Numbered from the stretch's first letter, positions 1-9,619 are shown. The stretch is 64,000 nucleotides of DNA from Ornithinibacter aureus (GCF_009858245.1 NZ_VMSB01000001.1:3167623-3231622); one strand, 5' to 3'. A program made the numbers and translations. The notes: generated from the letters alone by a model not told the origin.

Positions 1-845
1 ACAGCGACCCGATCGCCGACGCCCGCACCCTCGTGGTCTCCATCAGCCAGTCCGGGGAGACGATGGACACCCTGATGGCGGTCAAGCACGCCCGTGAACT
101 GGGCGCGCTCACCCTGTCGATCTGCAACACCCACGGCTCGACCATTCCCCGTGAGTCCGATGCGGTGCTCTACACCCACGCGGGCCCGGAGGTCGCGGTC
201 GCGTCGACCAAGGGGTTCTCGGCGCAGATCACCGCTGCCTACGTGCTCGGTCTCTACCTCGCGCAGATGCGCGGCGGTGAGCACGCGGTCAACGCCCAGG
301 CGGTCATGCGTGAGCTGCGCAACCTGCCCGAGCACATCCAGACGGTGCTCGACCGCATGGACCGGGTCATCGAGATCGCCCGCTTCATGGCCGACAGCCG
401 CTCGGTGCTCTTCCTCGGGCGCAACGTCGGCTACCCGATCGCGCTCGAGGGTGCGCTCAAGCTCAAGGAGATCGCCTACATCCACGCCGAGGGTTTCGCG
501 GCCGGTGAGCTCAAGCACGGCCCGATCGCGCTCATCGAGCCCGGCCAGCCGGTGTTCATCGTGGTGCCCGGCCCGGACACCCCGCACGAGCTGCACAAGA
601 AGGTCGTCTCCAACATCCAGGAGATCCGCGCTCGGGGCGCCCGCACGCTGGTCATCGCCGAGGACGGCGACGAGGACGTCGTGCCCTTCGCCGACGAGGT
701 GATCCGGGTGCCCGCGACGTTGCCGCTGCTCATGCCGCTGCTGACGATCGTGCCGCTGCAGATCTTCGCCCTGCACCTGGCCACCGCGAAGGGGTTGGAC
801 GTCGACCAGCCGCGCAACCTCGCCAAGAGCGTCACGGTTGAGTGA
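1..845 (+). CDS. glmS: Glucosamine-6-phosphate synthase, C-terminal part (5' end outside window)
   Basis: The frame is open from base 3 and lacks the N-terminal glutaminase domain, which lies outside the window. What remains is the isomerase half with two SIS (sugar isomerase) domains: the first starts at the SISQSGET phosphosugar-binding loop, the second follows FLGRNVGYPIALEGALKLKE, and the protein ends in the family's typical NLAKSVTVE tail. The enzyme makes glucosamine-6-phosphate from fructose-6-phosphate and glutamine in the cytoplasm, the first step to UDP-GlcNAc and peptidoglycan. acpS follows after 6 bases. Confidence 0.95.
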   Translation, partial: SDPIADARTLVVSISQSGETMDTLMAVKHARELGALTLSICNTHGSTIPRESDAVLYTHAGPEVAVASTKGFSAQITAAYVLGLYLAQMRGGEHAVNAQAVMRELRNLPEHIQTVLDRMDRVIEIARFMADSRSVLFLGRNVGYPIALEGALKLKEIAYIHAEGFAAGELKHGPIALIEPGQPVFIVVPGPDTPHELHKKVVSNIQEIRARGARTLVIAEDGDEDVVPFADEVIRVPATLPLLMPLLTIVPLQIFALHLATAKGLDVDQPRNLAKSVTVE

Positions 846-851
846 GCCGTC

Positions 852-1229
852 GTGATCGTCGGGGTGGGCATCGACGTCGTCGACGTGGCTCGCTTCGGTG
901 CTGCGCTCGAGCGCACGCCATCCCTGCGTGATCGACTCTTCACGCCGCGCGAGCGCGAAATGGCGCTGAACTCCAAGGCGGCACGGTTCGCCGCGAAGGA
1001 GGCCCTGGCCAAGGCGCTCGGTGCCCCCGCCGGGATGCAGTGGCAGGACGCCGAGGTGCACCGCGGCCCCGACGGTCGCCCGCACTTCGAGGTAAGCGGA
1101 ACCGTCGACGCCCGGGTGCAGGCGTTGGGGATCACCTCGATCCACGTCTCCCTCTCGCACGACGCCGGGATCGCCTCCGCGGTGGTCGTCGCCGAGGGGT
1201 CAGGGGCCCCACTGGAGTCGTCGGCGTGA
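852..1229 (+). CDS. acpS: Holo-[acyl-carrier-protein] synthase
   Basis: A 125-residue protein starting at GTG. It has the AcpS signature [12 protein letters not shown] near the N-terminus and the [12 protein letters not shown] helix that binds CoA and magnesium in the middle, followed by the HVSLSHD motif. Length is normal for the family. It transfers 4'-phosphopantetheine from CoA to acyl carrier protein. Its TGA stop overlaps the GTG start of the next gene, so the two are probably translationally coupled. Confidence 0.95.
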   Translation: MIVGVGIDVVDVARFGAALERTPSLRDRLFTPREREMALNSKAARFAAKEALAKALGAPAGMQWQDAEVHRGPDGRPHFEVSGTVDARVQALGITSIHVSLSHDAGIASAVVVAEGSGAPLESSA

Positions 1230-2737
1230 TCCGGGCGTGGTCGACGGATGCCGTGTACGACGCCGAGGCGGCGCTCATGGCCACGCTGCCAGACGGTGAG
1301 CTGATGGCCCGGGCGGTCGAGGGGCTGGCCCTCGTGGCGGCCGCGCGACTCCAGGAGTGCGACGGTGCGGCCGTCGCAGCACTCGTCGGGCCCGGCAACA
1401 ACGGCGCCGATGCCCTCTACGCGGTGGCCCGGCTCGCGGAGGCCGGCTGGAACGCGGTCGCCGTGCACGACGAGGTGGTGCACGACGGGGCACGCGCTGC
1501 CGCGGAGGCGGCCGGGGTCCTGCTCACGACCGACCCGGCAGCCCTGGCCGAGGCCGACGTGGTGCTCGACGGCATCCTCGGTATCGGGGCGCGCCCGGGC
1601 CTGCCGCCGTGGGCTGCTGCCTGGGTGGCCGCAGTGCCCGACACGGCCTACGTCATCGCGGTCGACCTGCCCTCGGGGCAGGACCCGATGGGTGGGGCGC
1701 TCGATCCCGACGGGGTCTTCGCCGACGAGACGGTGACCTTCTCGGTGCCCAAACCGGTGCACCTGCTGCCGCCCACCGAGCAGGCGTGCGGCATCCTCAC
1801 CGTCGTCGACATCGGGCTCGACCTGGCCGCCGATCCGGTGGTGCTGCGGCTCGACCACGACGACGTCGCAGCCCTGTGGCCGGTGCCGACACCGGCCGAT
1901 GACAAGTACTCGCGTGGCGTCGTCGGGGTCGTCGCCGGGGGCGAGGCGTACACGGGGGCTGCGGTGCTCGCCGTGACGGCCGCCGTCGAGTCCGGTGCCG
2001 GCATGGTGCGCTACGTCGGCACGCCGACCCCGACCGCCCTCGTGCGCGCGGCCGTGCCCGAGGCCGTGCACGGACCCGGCCGGGTGCAGGCCTGGGTGGT
2101 CGGCCCCGGGCTCGACGTCGAGGCCACCGACGATGACGCTGCTGCCCAGCTCGAGGTGGCGCGCGCCGCGCTGGCAGGTGGCGAGCCGGTCGTCCTCGAT
2201 GCCGGCGGCCTCGACCTGGTCGACGCCGACCTGGTGCGGTCGCGGGCCGGGCGCGCGACGCTGCTGACCCCGCACGCCGGGGAGTGCGCGCGCCTGCTCA
2301 GCCGCCTGAGCGCGGTCGTACCTGGAGTGACCTATTGGTCGATTTCGGGACAAGGGGACGTGACCCGGGCGCAGGTCGAGGCGTCCCCGGTCGCCCACGC
2401 GAAGGCGCTCGCGGCCGCCACCGGCGCCACCGTCCTGCTCAAGGGCCCGACCACCGTCGTCGTCGGGCCTGCTGAGGGCGCACCGGTCTGGTCCCAGGCC
2501 GACGCCCCCGCCTGGCTCGGCTCCGCGGGTGCGGGCGACGTCCTCGCCGGGGTGCTCGGCACGCTCCTGGCCGCAGGGCTGCCGCCGGACTCGGCCGGGG
2601 CGCTCGGCGCCCTCGTGCACGGCGTCGCCGCGGATCGGGCCAACCCCGGGGGCCCGGTGCGGGCACTGCGGGTCGCCAACGGCATCCCGGATGCCGTTGC
2701 CCACCTGCTGGGTCGGGCCGCCACCCGCTCGTCCTAG
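1226..2737 (+). CDS. nnrD: Bifunctional NAD(P)H-hydrate epimerase / ADP-dependent dehydratase
   Basis: About 503 residues. The N-terminal half is a YjeF_N epimerase domain ([16 protein letters not shown]) and the C-terminal half a ribokinase-like dehydratase domain ending in the [17 protein letters not shown]-site motif. Together they repair hydrated NADH and NADPH. I chose the GTG at 1226, which overlaps the acpS stop, because the YjeF domain begins directly there; the frame is open further upstream but that stretch lies inside acpS. Fusion of the two activities in one chain is usual in bacteria. Confidence 0.93.
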   Translation: MIRAWSTDAVYDAEAALMATLPDGELMARAVEGLALVAAARLQECDGAAVAALVGPGNNGADALYAVARLAEAGWNAVAVHDEVVHDGARAAAEAAGVLLTTDPAALAEADVVLDGILGIGARPGLPPWAAAWVAAVPDTAYVIAVDLPSGQDPMGGALDPDGVFADETVTFSVPKPVHLLPPTEQACGILTVVDIGLDLAADPVVLRLDHDDVAALWPVPTPADDKYSRGVVGVVAGGEAYTGAAVLAVTAAVESGAGMVRYVGTPTPTALVRAAVPEAVHGPGRVQAWVVGPGLDVEATDDDAAAQLEVARAALAGGEPVVLDAGGLDLVDADLVRSRAGRATLLTPHAGECARLLSRLSAVVPGVTYWSISGQGDVTRAQVEASPVAHAKALAAATGATVLLKGPTTVVVGPAEGAPVWSQADAPAWLGSAGAGDVLAGVLGTLLAAGLPPDSAGALGALVHGVAADRANPGGPVRALRVANGIPDAVAHLLGRAATRSS

Positions 2738-2750
2738 ACTCAACAGGCCC

Positions 2751-3917
2751 ATGACAACCTCTCCCGCTCCCGTGCCCGCACCCGCGGGCGCTTCGGCGTG
2801 GGTGAGCATCGACCTGGACGCGATCCGCGACAACGTCGCCGAGCTCGTGCGCCGGGCCGCCCCGGCCCAGGTGCTCGCCGTCGTCAAGGCCGACGCGTAC
2901 GGCCACGGCCTCGTCGACAGCGCCCGCGCCGCGCTCGCGGGTGGTGCCTCGTGGCTCGGCGTGGCCCAGCTCGCCGAGGCCCTGCGCCTGCGCGAGGCCG
3001 GCGTCACCGCCCCGCTGCTCACCTGGCTCTTCGCGCCCGGCGCCGACATCGGTGGGGCCATCGACGCCGACATCGAGGTCACCGTCGGGAGCATGTGGTC
3101 CGTGGATGCCGTCCTCGCGGCCGCGCGTGAGCGTGGCGCTCCCGCGCGCATCCAGGTCAAGGTCGACACCGGACTCGGACGCGGCGGCATCCTCACCGAC
3201 TGGCCGCAGATGGTGGCGCGCCTCGCCGCGGCCCACGCGGAGGGCGCCGTCGAGGTGACCGGTGTGTGGTCGCACTTCGCGTGGGCCGATGCGCCGCAGC
3301 ACCCGACGGTTCGGGCCCAGCAGGTGCGCTTCGAGGAGGCCTGCGAGGAGTTGGCGCGCGCCGGGGTCCGACCCCCGCTGCGCCACCTGGCCAACTCGGC
3401 GGCGACGCTGACCAACCCGAGCGCCCACTTCGACCTCGTGCGGCCCGGGCTCGCGGTCTACGGGCTCTCGCCCGTGCCCGACCTCGGCGACAGCGCGCAC
3501 TTCGGCCTGCGCGAGGCGATGCGGGTCACCGCCCGGCTCTCGCTGGTCAAGCGGGCGGCTGCCGGGCAGGGGGTCAGCTACGGGCACGAGTACGTCACCG
3601 ACCGCGACACCGTGCTCGGCCTGGTCCCGATGGGGTACGCCGACGGCATCCCGAGGGCGGCAGGCGGAGCCGGGCCGGTGCTCGTCGGCGGTCGGCGCCT
3701 CACCATCGCGGGGCGCGTGTGCATGGACCAGGTCGTGCTCGACCTCGGCCCCGACTTCGCGGGTGCGGCGGGCGACGAGGTCGTCGTGCTCGGGCGCGCG
3801 GCCGATGGTGAGCCCTCGGCGCAGGACTGGGCGCAGGCTGCGGGCACCATCAACTACGAGATCGTCACCCGCATGAGCCCTCGCCTGCCGCGGGTGCTGC
3901 TCGGAGGGCCGTTCTGA
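2751..3917 (+). CDS. alr: Alanine racemase
   Basis: 388 residues from ATG 2751. The PLP-binding lysine motif AVVKADAYGHG lies near residue 40, and the C-terminal beta domain contains VCMDQVVLDLG. It interconverts L- and D-alanine for peptidoglycan. The frame extends upstream into nnrD, but similarity to the family starts after the short Pro/Ala-rich leader that follows ATG 2751. The stop overlaps the next start as TGATG. Confidence 0.95.
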   Translation: MTTSPAPVPAPAGASAWVSIDLDAIRDNVAELVRRAAPAQVLAVVKADAYGHGLVDSARAALAGGASWLGVAQLAEALRLREAGVTAPLLTWLFAPGADIGGAIDADIEVTVGSMWSVDAVLAAARERGAPARIQVKVDTGLGRGGILTDWPQMVARLAAAHAEGAVEVTGVWSHFAWADAPQHPTVRAQQVRFEEACEELARAGVRPPLRHLANSAATLTNPSAHFDLVRPGLAVYGLSPVPDLGDSAHFGLREAMRVTARLSLVKRAAAGQGVSYGHEYVTDRDTVLGLVPMGYADGIPRAAGGAGPVLVGGRRLTIAGRVCMDQVVLDLGPDFAGAAGDEVVVLGRAADGEPSAQDWAQAAGTINYEIVTRMSPRLPRVLLGGPF

Positions 3918-5083
3918 TGGCGCGCTTCGGGCCCCTCGGGCCGGTGGGCACGGTCGCCAGCGCCGTCGGTGAACGGGTCACCCGGGCGCGCGCCGGCTAC
4001 CGCTCGGTCGACGCCCCCGACGGGTGGGCACACACCCCGACCGAGGCCCTCATCGTCACCACCGAGGACGGCGTGGCCCTGCACGTCGAGATCGACGCCC
4101 CCGACACGACGAGCCTGAGCCGGCGCCACCTCGCCGGGCGCACCCCGACGGTGGTGCTCGTGCACGGGTTCGCCCTGACCATGCAGTCCTGGGTGCTGCA
4201 GCGTCGCTCGCTCAAGCACTCGGGCTTCCGGGTGGTCAGCTACGACCAGCGCGGCCACGGCCGCTCCGGCATGCCCGACCTCGAGCGCTGCACCATCGAC
4301 CAGCTCGGGCGCGACCTGGCTGCCGTGCTCGACGCCACGTGCACCTCCGGGCCGGTCGTGCTCGTCGGGCACTCGATGGGTGGCATGACGGTCATGTCCT
4401 ACGCGGGTCAGCACCGCGACGTCGTGCGGGACCGCGTGCTCGCGGTGGCGCTGGTCTCCACGAGCCCCGGCGGCGACGAGATGACCGAGTTCGGGTTGGG
4501 TGCGACGGCCGGGCGCGTCGTCGGCTCCTTCGGTCCGACCGTGCTGACCCGGCTCTCGCGGCACGCCGGCCCGATCGGTGTCCTGCGCAAGATGGGCCAG
4601 GGTGTGCAGGATGCCGTGGTGCAGCGGTGGGCGTTCGACTCACCCGTGAGCACCGACCTCGTCCAGCTGGTCGGGGACATGATCTTCGGGACGTCGTTCG
4701 ACGTCATGGCCGCCTTCCTGCCCGACATGGACGCCCTCGACATCAGTGAGGAGCTCACGGCCCTCGTCGGCGTCGAGACCCTCGTCATCAACGGTGCCGG
4801 CGACCTCATCACCCCGCCCTCGCACAGCGAGGAGATCGTGCGTCGCATCCCCGGTGCCGAACACGTCGTCGTCGAGGATGCCGGGCACATCCTCCAGCTC
4901 GAGCACCCGCAGGTGGTCACGCAGCAGCTGCTCATGCTCATCGGCCGTGCCCAGCGTGCCGTCGCCGAGGGGTTGCCGGTCAGCGACAAGCCGCGGGTTC
5001 GCCGCACCGTGCAGGACATCTCCAAGAAGCGTCGGGTGGCGCGGGCGAAGTCGCGCAGGGGCGGTCGCGAGGCGGCGTCATGA
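3917..5083 (+). CDS. Alpha/beta-hydrolase
   Basis: 388 residues. It has the alpha/beta-hydrolase fold: oxyanion-region HGFALTMQSW, nucleophile elbow GHSMGG (serine near residue 153), a later aspartate in NGAGDLITPP and the histidine in EDAGHILQLEHP, so the Ser-Asp-His triad is complete. The C-terminus is Arg/Lys-rich. Substrate cannot be read from the sequence. Actinobacteria commonly carry such a gene between alr and tsaE. It overlaps both neighbours by a few bases. Confidence 0.88.
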   Translation: MARFGPLGPVGTVASAVGERVTRARAGYRSVDAPDGWAHTPTEALIVTTEDGVALHVEIDAPDTTSLSRRHLAGRTPTVVLVHGFALTMQSWVLQRRSLKHSGFRVVSYDQRGHGRSGMPDLERCTIDQLGRDLAAVLDATCTSGPVVLVGHSMGGMTVMSYAGQHRDVVRDRVLAVALVSTSPGGDEMTEFGLGATAGRVVGSFGPTVLTRLSRHAGPIGVLRKMGQGVQDAVVQRWAFDSPVSTDLVQLVGDMIFGTSFDVMAAFLPDMDALDISEELTALVGVETLVINGAGDLITPPSHSEEIVRRIPGAEHVVVEDAGHILQLEHPQVVTQQLLMLIGRAQRAVAEGLPVSDKPRVRRTVQDISKKRRVARAKSRRGGREAAS

Positions 5084-5574
5084 CCGCGCGGCGGATCGTG
5101 GTGCCCGGCGTCGAGGACACCCAGGCCCTGGGTCGTGCGCTCGGTGCCGTCCTGCGTGCGGGAGACCTGGTCGTGCTGACCGGTGGCCTGGGTGCGGGCA
5201 AGACCACCCTCACCCAGGGGCTGGGTGACGGGCTCGGGGTGCGGGGCCCGGTGACCTCGCCGACGTTCGTCATCGCCCGGGTGCACCCCTCGCTCGTCGG
5301 CGGCCCGGTGCTCGTGCACGTCGACGCCTACCGACTCGGCGGCGCCCTCGAGCTCGACGCCCTCGACCTCGACGCCTCCGTCGAGGACGGCGTCACCGTG
5401 GTCGAGTGGGGGCAGGGGCTGGCCGAGGACCTCAGTGAGAACCGGCTCGAGGTCGTGCTCGACGTCGACCCAACCACCGAGGTGCGCACCGTGACCGTGA
5501 CCGGCCTCGGCGGGCGCTGGACGTCCGACGACGCAGCAGCCGCCCTGGTGGCGTTGGGAGGTGAGCCGTGCTGA
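5080..5574 (+). CDS. tsaE: tRNA t6A biosynthesis ATPase TsaE
   Basis: 164 residues with a Walker A loop (GGLGAGKTTLTQGL) near residue 40 and the SPTFVIARVH and VEWGQGL motifs of the family. TsaE is the ATPase that works with TsaB and TsaD to make threonylcarbamoyladenosine at position 37 of ANN-decoding tRNAs. ATG overlaps the stop of the hydrolase by 4 bases, and its own stop overlaps tsaB. All three t6A partner genes are clustered here. Confidence 0.94.
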   Translation: MTARRIVVPGVEDTQALGRALGAVLRAGDLVVLTGGLGAGKTTLTQGLGDGLGVRGPVTSPTFVIARVHPSLVGGPVLVHVDAYRLGGALELDALDLDASVEDGVTVVEWGQGLAEDLSENRLEVVLDVDPTTEVRTVTVTGLGGRWTSDDAAAALVALGGEPC

Positions 5575-6236
5575 TCCTCGGCATCGACACGTCGACGTCC
5601 GCGATCGGGGCCGGGCTGAGCGATGGCCTCGGGGTCATCGCGGCTGCCCACCGGGTCGACGCCCGCGGCCACACCGAGCAGCTCGCGCCGCTCATCTCGA
5701 CGCTGCTCGCCGACAACGACCTCACCCCGGGCGACCTCACCGGGGTCGTCGTCGGCAACGGACCGGGGCCGTTCACCGGTCTGCGGGTCGGCATGGTGAC
5801 GGGCGTGACGATGGCGCACGCCCTGGGCATCCCCGTCTTCGGGCTGTGCTCGCTCGACGTGCTGGCACATCAGGGGGCTGCGGCGACGCACGGCGAGATC
5901 CTCGTCGCGACCGATGCGCGGCGCAAGGAGGTCTACTGGGCGCGCTACTTCGTCGACGCCGCGGGACACACGGTGCAGCGGCTCAGCGACCCGGCCGTCG
6001 ACCGGCCCGCCGAGCTGCCCGAGGAGGTGCGTGCCCTGCCGACGCTGGGCCGCGGCCCGGTGCTCTATCCCGACCTGTTCCCGAACCTCCTGCACCACCA
6101 CCTCGACGTCGATGCCGGACTGCTCGCCCTCCTCGGGGGCCGAGGCATCGCCGCCGACGCCACCATGCCCGTGGAGCCGCTGTACCTGCGCCGCCCCGAC
6201 GCCCTGACCAGCGCCCAGCGGGGAGCCACCTCGTGA
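5568..6236 (+). CDS. tsaB: tRNA t6A biosynthesis protein TsaB
   Basis: 222 residues starting at GTG with MLILGIDTSTSAIGAG, the ASKHA-fold start of TsaB, followed by GNGPGPFTGLRVGM. TsaB is the dimerisation partner that activates TsaD. Overlaps tsaE and rimI (GTGA junction). Confidence 0.94.
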   Translation: MLILGIDTSTSAIGAGLSDGLGVIAAAHRVDARGHTEQLAPLISTLLADNDLTPGDLTGVVVGNGPGPFTGLRVGMVTGVTMAHALGIPVFGLCSLDVLAHQGAAATHGEILVATDARRKEVYWARYFVDAAGHTVQRLSDPAVDRPAELPEEVRALPTLGRGPVLYPDLFPNLLHHHLDVDAGLLALLGGRGIAADATMPVEPLYLRRPDALTSAQRGATS

Positions 6237-6700
6237 GCACCCTGCGAGACGTGCAATGGACCGACATCGAGCAGCTGGCGCGGCTGGAGCGCGAGCTGTT
6301 CGCCGACGACGCCTGGTCACAGCAGACCTGGTGGGCCGAGCTCGCCGGTCGGCCGCGCCGTGACTACGTGGCCGAGGTCGGGGGGGCCGAGGTGCTCGGG
6401 TACGCCGGGCTCGACCGCGGCGGCGACGTGGCCGACGTCATGACGATCGCGGTCGCCCCCTCGGCACGGGGCCGGGGCCTGGGTCGGCGACTGCTCGACG
6501 AACTCGAGACGCGAGCGAGAGCCGGGCGAGCGGCATCCGTCATGCTCGAGGTGCGCGCCGACAACGCGGCGGCCATCGGGCTCTACGACCGCGCGGGGTA
6601 CACCGTCGTCAGCATCCGCCGGCGCTACTACCAACCGGGCGACGTCGATGCCCTCGTGATGCGGAAGATCCTGTCCGACAGGGAGGTTGGCGGTGAGTGA
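6233..6700 (+). CDS. rimI: Ribosomal-protein-alanine N-acetyltransferase RimI
   Basis: 155 residues from GTG 6233, overlapping the tsaB stop. A compact GNAT fold: the acetyl-CoA loop reads [18 protein letters not shown], followed by [19 protein letters not shown], both typical of RimI. It acetylates the N-terminus of ribosomal protein S18. Placement between tsaB and tsaD is standard in Actinobacteria. The frame is open upstream as an antisense-like extension inside tsaB and was trimmed. Confidence 0.92.
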   Translation: MSTLRDVQWTDIEQLARLERELFADDAWSQQTWWAELAGRPRRDYVAEVGGAEVLGYAGLDRGGDVADVMTIAVAPSARGRGLGRRLLDELETRARAGRAASVMLEVRADNAAAIGLYDRAGYTVVSIRRRYYQPGDVDALVMRKILSDREVGGE

Positions 6701-7736
6701 CCAGCCCTTGGTGCTCGGCATCGAGACGTCGTGCGACGAGACCGGCGTCGGCATCGTGCGCGGCGAGACCCTGCTCGTCGACGCGATCGCGAGCAGTGTC
6801 GACGAGCACGCCCGCTTCGGGGGAGTGGTGCCCGAGGTCGCGAGCCGGGCGCACCTCGAGGCGATGGTGCCGACGATCGAACGCGCCTGCGCGACCGCGG
6901 GGGTGAGCCTTCGTGATCTGGATGCCGTCGCCGTCACCTCCGGGCCGGGGTTGGCTGGGGCGCTGATGGTGGGCGTGGCGTCGGCCAAGGCGCTGGCGCT
7001 CTCGCTCGGGGTGCCGCTCTACGGCGTGAACCACCTCGCGAGCCACGTTGCCGTCGACATCGTCGAGCACGGGCCGCTGCCGGAGCCGACGCTGGCGTTG
7101 TTGGTGTCCGGCGGGCACTCCTCGCTGCTGCTCGTCCCCGACGTCACGCACGACGTGCGCAGCCTCGGGTCGACGATCGACGACGCGGCGGGGGAGGCGT
7201 TCGACAAGGTGGCCCGGGTGCTGGGGTTGCCCTTCCCCGGTGGCCCGCACATCGACCGGGCGGCGCGCGACGGGCAGGTCGTCATCGACTTCCCGCGCGG
7301 GTTGACCCAGGGGCGCGACATGGAGCGGCACCGGTTCGACTTCTCGTTCTCGGGGCTGAAGACGGCCGTGTCCCGCTGGGTGCAGGCGCGCGAGGCCGCC
7401 GGTGAGCCGGTGCCCGTGGCCGATGTCGCCGCGAGCTTCCAGGAGGCGGTCACCGACGTGCTGACCCGCAAGGCCGTGCTCGCCTGCCGGGAGAACGGGG
7501 TCGAGAACCTGCAGATCGGCGGCGGGGTCGCGGCCAACTCGCGACTGCGGGCGATGGCCCAGGAGCGCTGCGATGCCGCGGGCATCGAGTTGAGGGTGCC
7601 GCGGCCGGGGCTGTGCACCGACAACGGGGCGATGGTGGCGGCGCTGGGAGCGCAGATGGTGCTCAAGGGCCGCCCGGCATCCGACTTGTCGTTGCCCGCT
7701 GACTCCTCGATGCCGGTGACGCTCGTCCAGTCGTAG
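6693..7736 (+). CDS. tsaD: tRNA N6-threonylcarbamoyladenosine transferase TsaD
   Basis: 347 residues. The start GTG 6693 sits 6 bases behind GGGAGG (6681-6686), which decides it over TTG 6687. Motifs: [14 protein letters not shown] at the N-terminus, the metal-binding pair in [17 protein letters not shown], and a late [10 protein letters not shown]. It transfers the threonylcarbamoyl group to A37. This is the last core gene before the accessory region; groES, often nearby in relatives, is found 54 kb downstream. Confidence 0.95.
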   Translation: MSDQPLVLGIETSCDETGVGIVRGETLLVDAIASSVDEHARFGGVVPEVASRAHLEAMVPTIERACATAGVSLRDLDAVAVTSGPGLAGALMVGVASAKALALSLGVPLYGVNHLASHVAVDIVEHGPLPEPTLALLVSGGHSSLLLVPDVTHDVRSLGSTIDDAAGEAFDKVARVLGLPFPGGPHIDRAARDGQVVIDFPRGLTQGRDMERHRFDFSFSGLKTAVSRWVQAREAAGEPVPVADVAASFQEAVTDVLTRKAVLACRENGVENLQIGGGVAANSRLRAMAQERCDAAGIELRVPRPGLCTDNGAMVAALGAQMVLKGRPASDLSLPADSSMPVTLVQS

Positions 7737-7924
7737 CCCGCGCCCCAGGCGACGGCCAGCAGCGGGGCGGCTGGTCGAGGGGGCGAGACATGCCAATGGC
7801 GGTTCCCGATCCCGAGCATGTCCTGTCCGCTCGATGTCCGCCACGGCTTGGCGCGACCGTAGATGCGGGCTCAGCGACCTGGCCGCGTCGCGAAGCAGGC
7901 GTGACGCCTACCGAAGGGACCGTG
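7737..7924. other. Intergenic, start of accessory region
   Basis: About 190 bases between tsaD and a CopG-like gene. I see no gene. It contains AGGCGTGACGCCT (around 7900), a short palindrome that resembles half of the repeated array motif further right, too short to call. Confidence 0.4.
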
Positions 7925-8194
7925 ATGAGTTCTGACCCGATGACTCCCGAGCAGGAGTACGACTTCTACGCCTGGCCGCAGAACCAGGAACCGCAGGGCC
8001 TCCCTCGTCGACGCTCGAAGCGGCTGACCACCCCGGTTCCGGTCCGGTTCCCGCCTGAGTTGCTCGACGAGGTCAAGAAGCGGGCCGAGGCCGATGACCG
8101 ATCCGTCTCTGCGTGGATCCGCCGCGCCGCCGAGCATGAGATCGCCCGAGTTGCACCGCGACCGCGGGACAGTGGAGGTCAGCCGGGCCGGTAG
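7925..8194 (+). CDS. Ribbon-helix-helix (CopG-like) protein
   Basis: 89 residues from ATG 7925, the first start after GTG codons with little coding character. The last two thirds read VPVRFPPELLDEVKKRAEADDRSVSAWIRRAAEHEIAR, split here as a beta strand, helix, turn and helix, the pattern of MetJ/Arc/CopG DNA-binding antitoxins and repressors. The last 16 bases overlap the end of the converging RelE pseudogene. No toxin gene lies beside it on the same strand, so its target is unknown. Confidence 0.7.
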   Translation: MSSDPMTPEQEYDFYAWPQNQEPQGLPRRRSKRLTTPVPVRFPPELLDEVKKRAEADDRSVSAWIRRAAEHEIARVAPRPRDSGGQPGR

Positions 8195-8372
8195 ATGTCC
8201 TTACGGTGGTCGATCCGCAGGATGACTACTTCCCGGCGTTCATCGTTGATGCGATACGGCACCCGGTGGGTGCCTCTTCGAGCGCAGTGGACGCCGGTGA
8301 GTTCTCCGCGGAGCGGGTCGCCCGGACGGCCGGTGGGATCAGGACGAGCTCGTATGGCGAGCTGTCAGTCAT
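8179..8372 (-). pseudogene. RelE/ParE-type toxin, internally deleted
   Basis: The start ATG overlaps the antitoxin stop (ATGA), as in intact modules. The first residues, MTDSSPYELVLIPPAVRA, look like an ordinary RelE N-terminus; then the frame changes and stops after about 45 codons. The other frame resumes with RGELTGVH, THRVPYRINDERREVV and ends LRIDHRKDIYRPG, a good RelE C-terminus. The middle, about 25-30 residues in relatives, is gone, so the deletion is also out of frame. The toxin should be inactive. Confidence 0.8.
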
Positions 8373-8668
8373 GGACGCAGGGCACGGACCGCGTTGACCC
8401 CGCGGACCACGTCACCGGCGGCGTAGGCGGCGTAGGCGGCGTAGGCGGCGTAGGCGGTGTCGGCCTCCCGGATGTCGGCCAGGGCCATGGGGTCGCTGAG
8501 CACGGCGAGGGTCTCCTCGAGCTCGGCCAGGTCCTCGGGGCTGATGATCACTGCGGCGGCGCGACCGTTGCGGGTGACGGTCACTCGCTGGTGTTCGCGC
8601 TCGACACGATCGACGACGTCGCTGAAGTGATTGCGGACCTCTCGCAACGGCTCAATGCTCATGACCAC
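8369..8668 (-). CDS. Phd/YefM-type antitoxin with tandem repeat in C-terminus
   Basis: 99 residues. IEPLREVRNHFSDVVDRV and VTVTRNGRAAAVIISPEDL are the Phd DNA-binding half; the C-terminal toxin-binding half contains DTAYAAYAAYAAYAAGDVV. The AYA repeats come from a 9-bp unit (GGCGGCGTA on the + strand) repeated about four times at 8410-8457. Relatives usually have one such AYAAGD segment, so this looks like slippage expansion. It is followed by a destroyed toxin, so selection on the antitoxin may be relaxed. Confidence 0.85.
   Translation of the reverse strand: MVMSIEPLREVRNHFSDVVDRVEREHQRVTVTRNGRAAAVIISPEDLAELEETLAVLSDPMALADIREADTAYAAYAAYAAYAAGDVVRGVNAVRALRP
8410..8457 (+). repeat. 9-bp tandem repeat inside the antitoxin gene
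   Basis: The unit GGCGGCGTA is repeated about four to five times head to tail and stays in frame with the antitoxin, giving Ala-Tyr-Ala repeats. It can be used to look for copy-number variation between strains. Confidence 0.85.
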
Positions 8669-8704
8669 AATCGTGGCGCTTTGTCGCTGAGGGTGCCAGC
8701 GGCG

Positions 8705-9619
8705 TCAGACTCCGGCGACGTACGCGGTGAGGAAGTGCACGGCGTGGCGGTCGAGGTTGCCGCGGGCGCGGTCGTAGTGCTCGGTGGTTCGGGGGTCGGC
8801 GTGGCGGGCGAGGATCTGCGCGTCGCGCAGCGGCACCCCGGCATCCAGCGCGTTGGTGATCGCCGCGTGCCGCAGCGAATGCGGACTGATATGCCGCGGG
8901 ATGCCGGCTGCCTTCGCGATCCGCGTGACCATCCGGTACGCGTCACGCCGGTCGATTGGTTGGCCGCTCAACGGTCGCAGGATGAGCGGGCCCTCGGTGC
9001 GCTGACCGCGGCAGGCCTCGAGCACGCGCAGCACCGGGACCGAGACCGGCATGGTTGCGGGCTTGTTGCCCTTGCCGATCAGGTGCAGGACTCGGTGCCC
9101 GCGCAGGGTGTCGGCGTAGTCCTCGATTCGCACACCCGCGGCCTCGGAGGCGCGCAGGGCGTTGATGCCCAGCAGGTACGCCAGCGCGCCGTGGTGGACG
9201 GTGATGGTCTGGGCGACCTGAAGGAACCGGATGAGCTCGAGCCGGTCAAGGCCTTGGGTGCGGGACTCGTCGCGCTGGACCTTCGGCAGCCGGGCGTACA
9301 CGGCCGGGTCGGCCGTGATCAGGCCGTCGATGTGGGCGAACCGGAAGAAGCCGCGCACCCCGTTCATCATCGACACCACCGAGGAGTCCATCAGGCCGCG
9401 CTCGCCCAGGCTGCGGATGTACAGCTCGACATGCGCCCGTTGCACACCGACCAGCGGGTCCAGGCCGTTGCCTTCGCACCAGGCGAACCACTCCCGCAAC
9501 TGGAACTGGTACAGCTGGTGGGTTCGCGCCGAGTAGCGAGCCAGGAAGGAGACCGCCGCGAGCTGGGCCGTGGACATGGTGGCCGGTTGGAACGGCAGCA
9601 GCGTCGTAGGACTGGACAT
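8705..9619 (-). CDS. Tyrosine recombinase / integrase
   Basis: 304 residues. The N-terminal third is a SAM-like core-binding domain (RTHQLYQFQLREWFAWCE). The catalytic half has the expected residues: Arg in INALRASEAAG, Lys in GKGNKPATM, His-x-x-Arg in SPHSLRHAAITN, His in LARHADPRTTEHYDRA and the nucleophile Tyr in the same stretch. I do not see the extra helix insertion that marks integron IntI enzymes. It is divergent from a 47-kb array of units separated by a repeated motif, with the first motif copy 122 bases upstream of its start. I infer it is, or was, the recombinase of that array; a generic XerC-like or phage-type role is the alternative. Confidence 0.9.
   Translation of the reverse strand: MSSPTTLLPFQPATMSTAQLAAVSFLARYSARTHQLYQFQLREWFAWCEGNGLDPLVGVQRAHVELYIRSLGERGLMDSSVVSMMNGVRGFFRFAHIDGLITADPAVYARLPKVQRDESRTQGLDRLELIRFLQVAQTITVHHGALAYLLGINALRASEAAGVRIEDYADTLRGHRVLHLIGKGNKPATMPVSVPVLRVLEACRGQRTEGPLILRPLSGQPIDRRDAYRMVTRIAKAAGIPRHISPHSLRHAAITNALDAGVPLRDAQILARHADPRTTEHYDRARGNLDRHAVHFLTAYVAGV

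Noticed and set aside
1040-1225. Upstream extension of nnrD
   Set aside because: Lies inside acpS and has no protein-like composition; the GTG overlapping the acpS stop fits the family start.
476-3415. Very long open frame on the minus strand (979 codons) and similar long antisense frames elsewhere
   Set aside because: They lie opposite acpS, nnrD and alr, have Arg/Gly/Pro/Ser-rich composition and no motif; shadows of high-GC coding strands.
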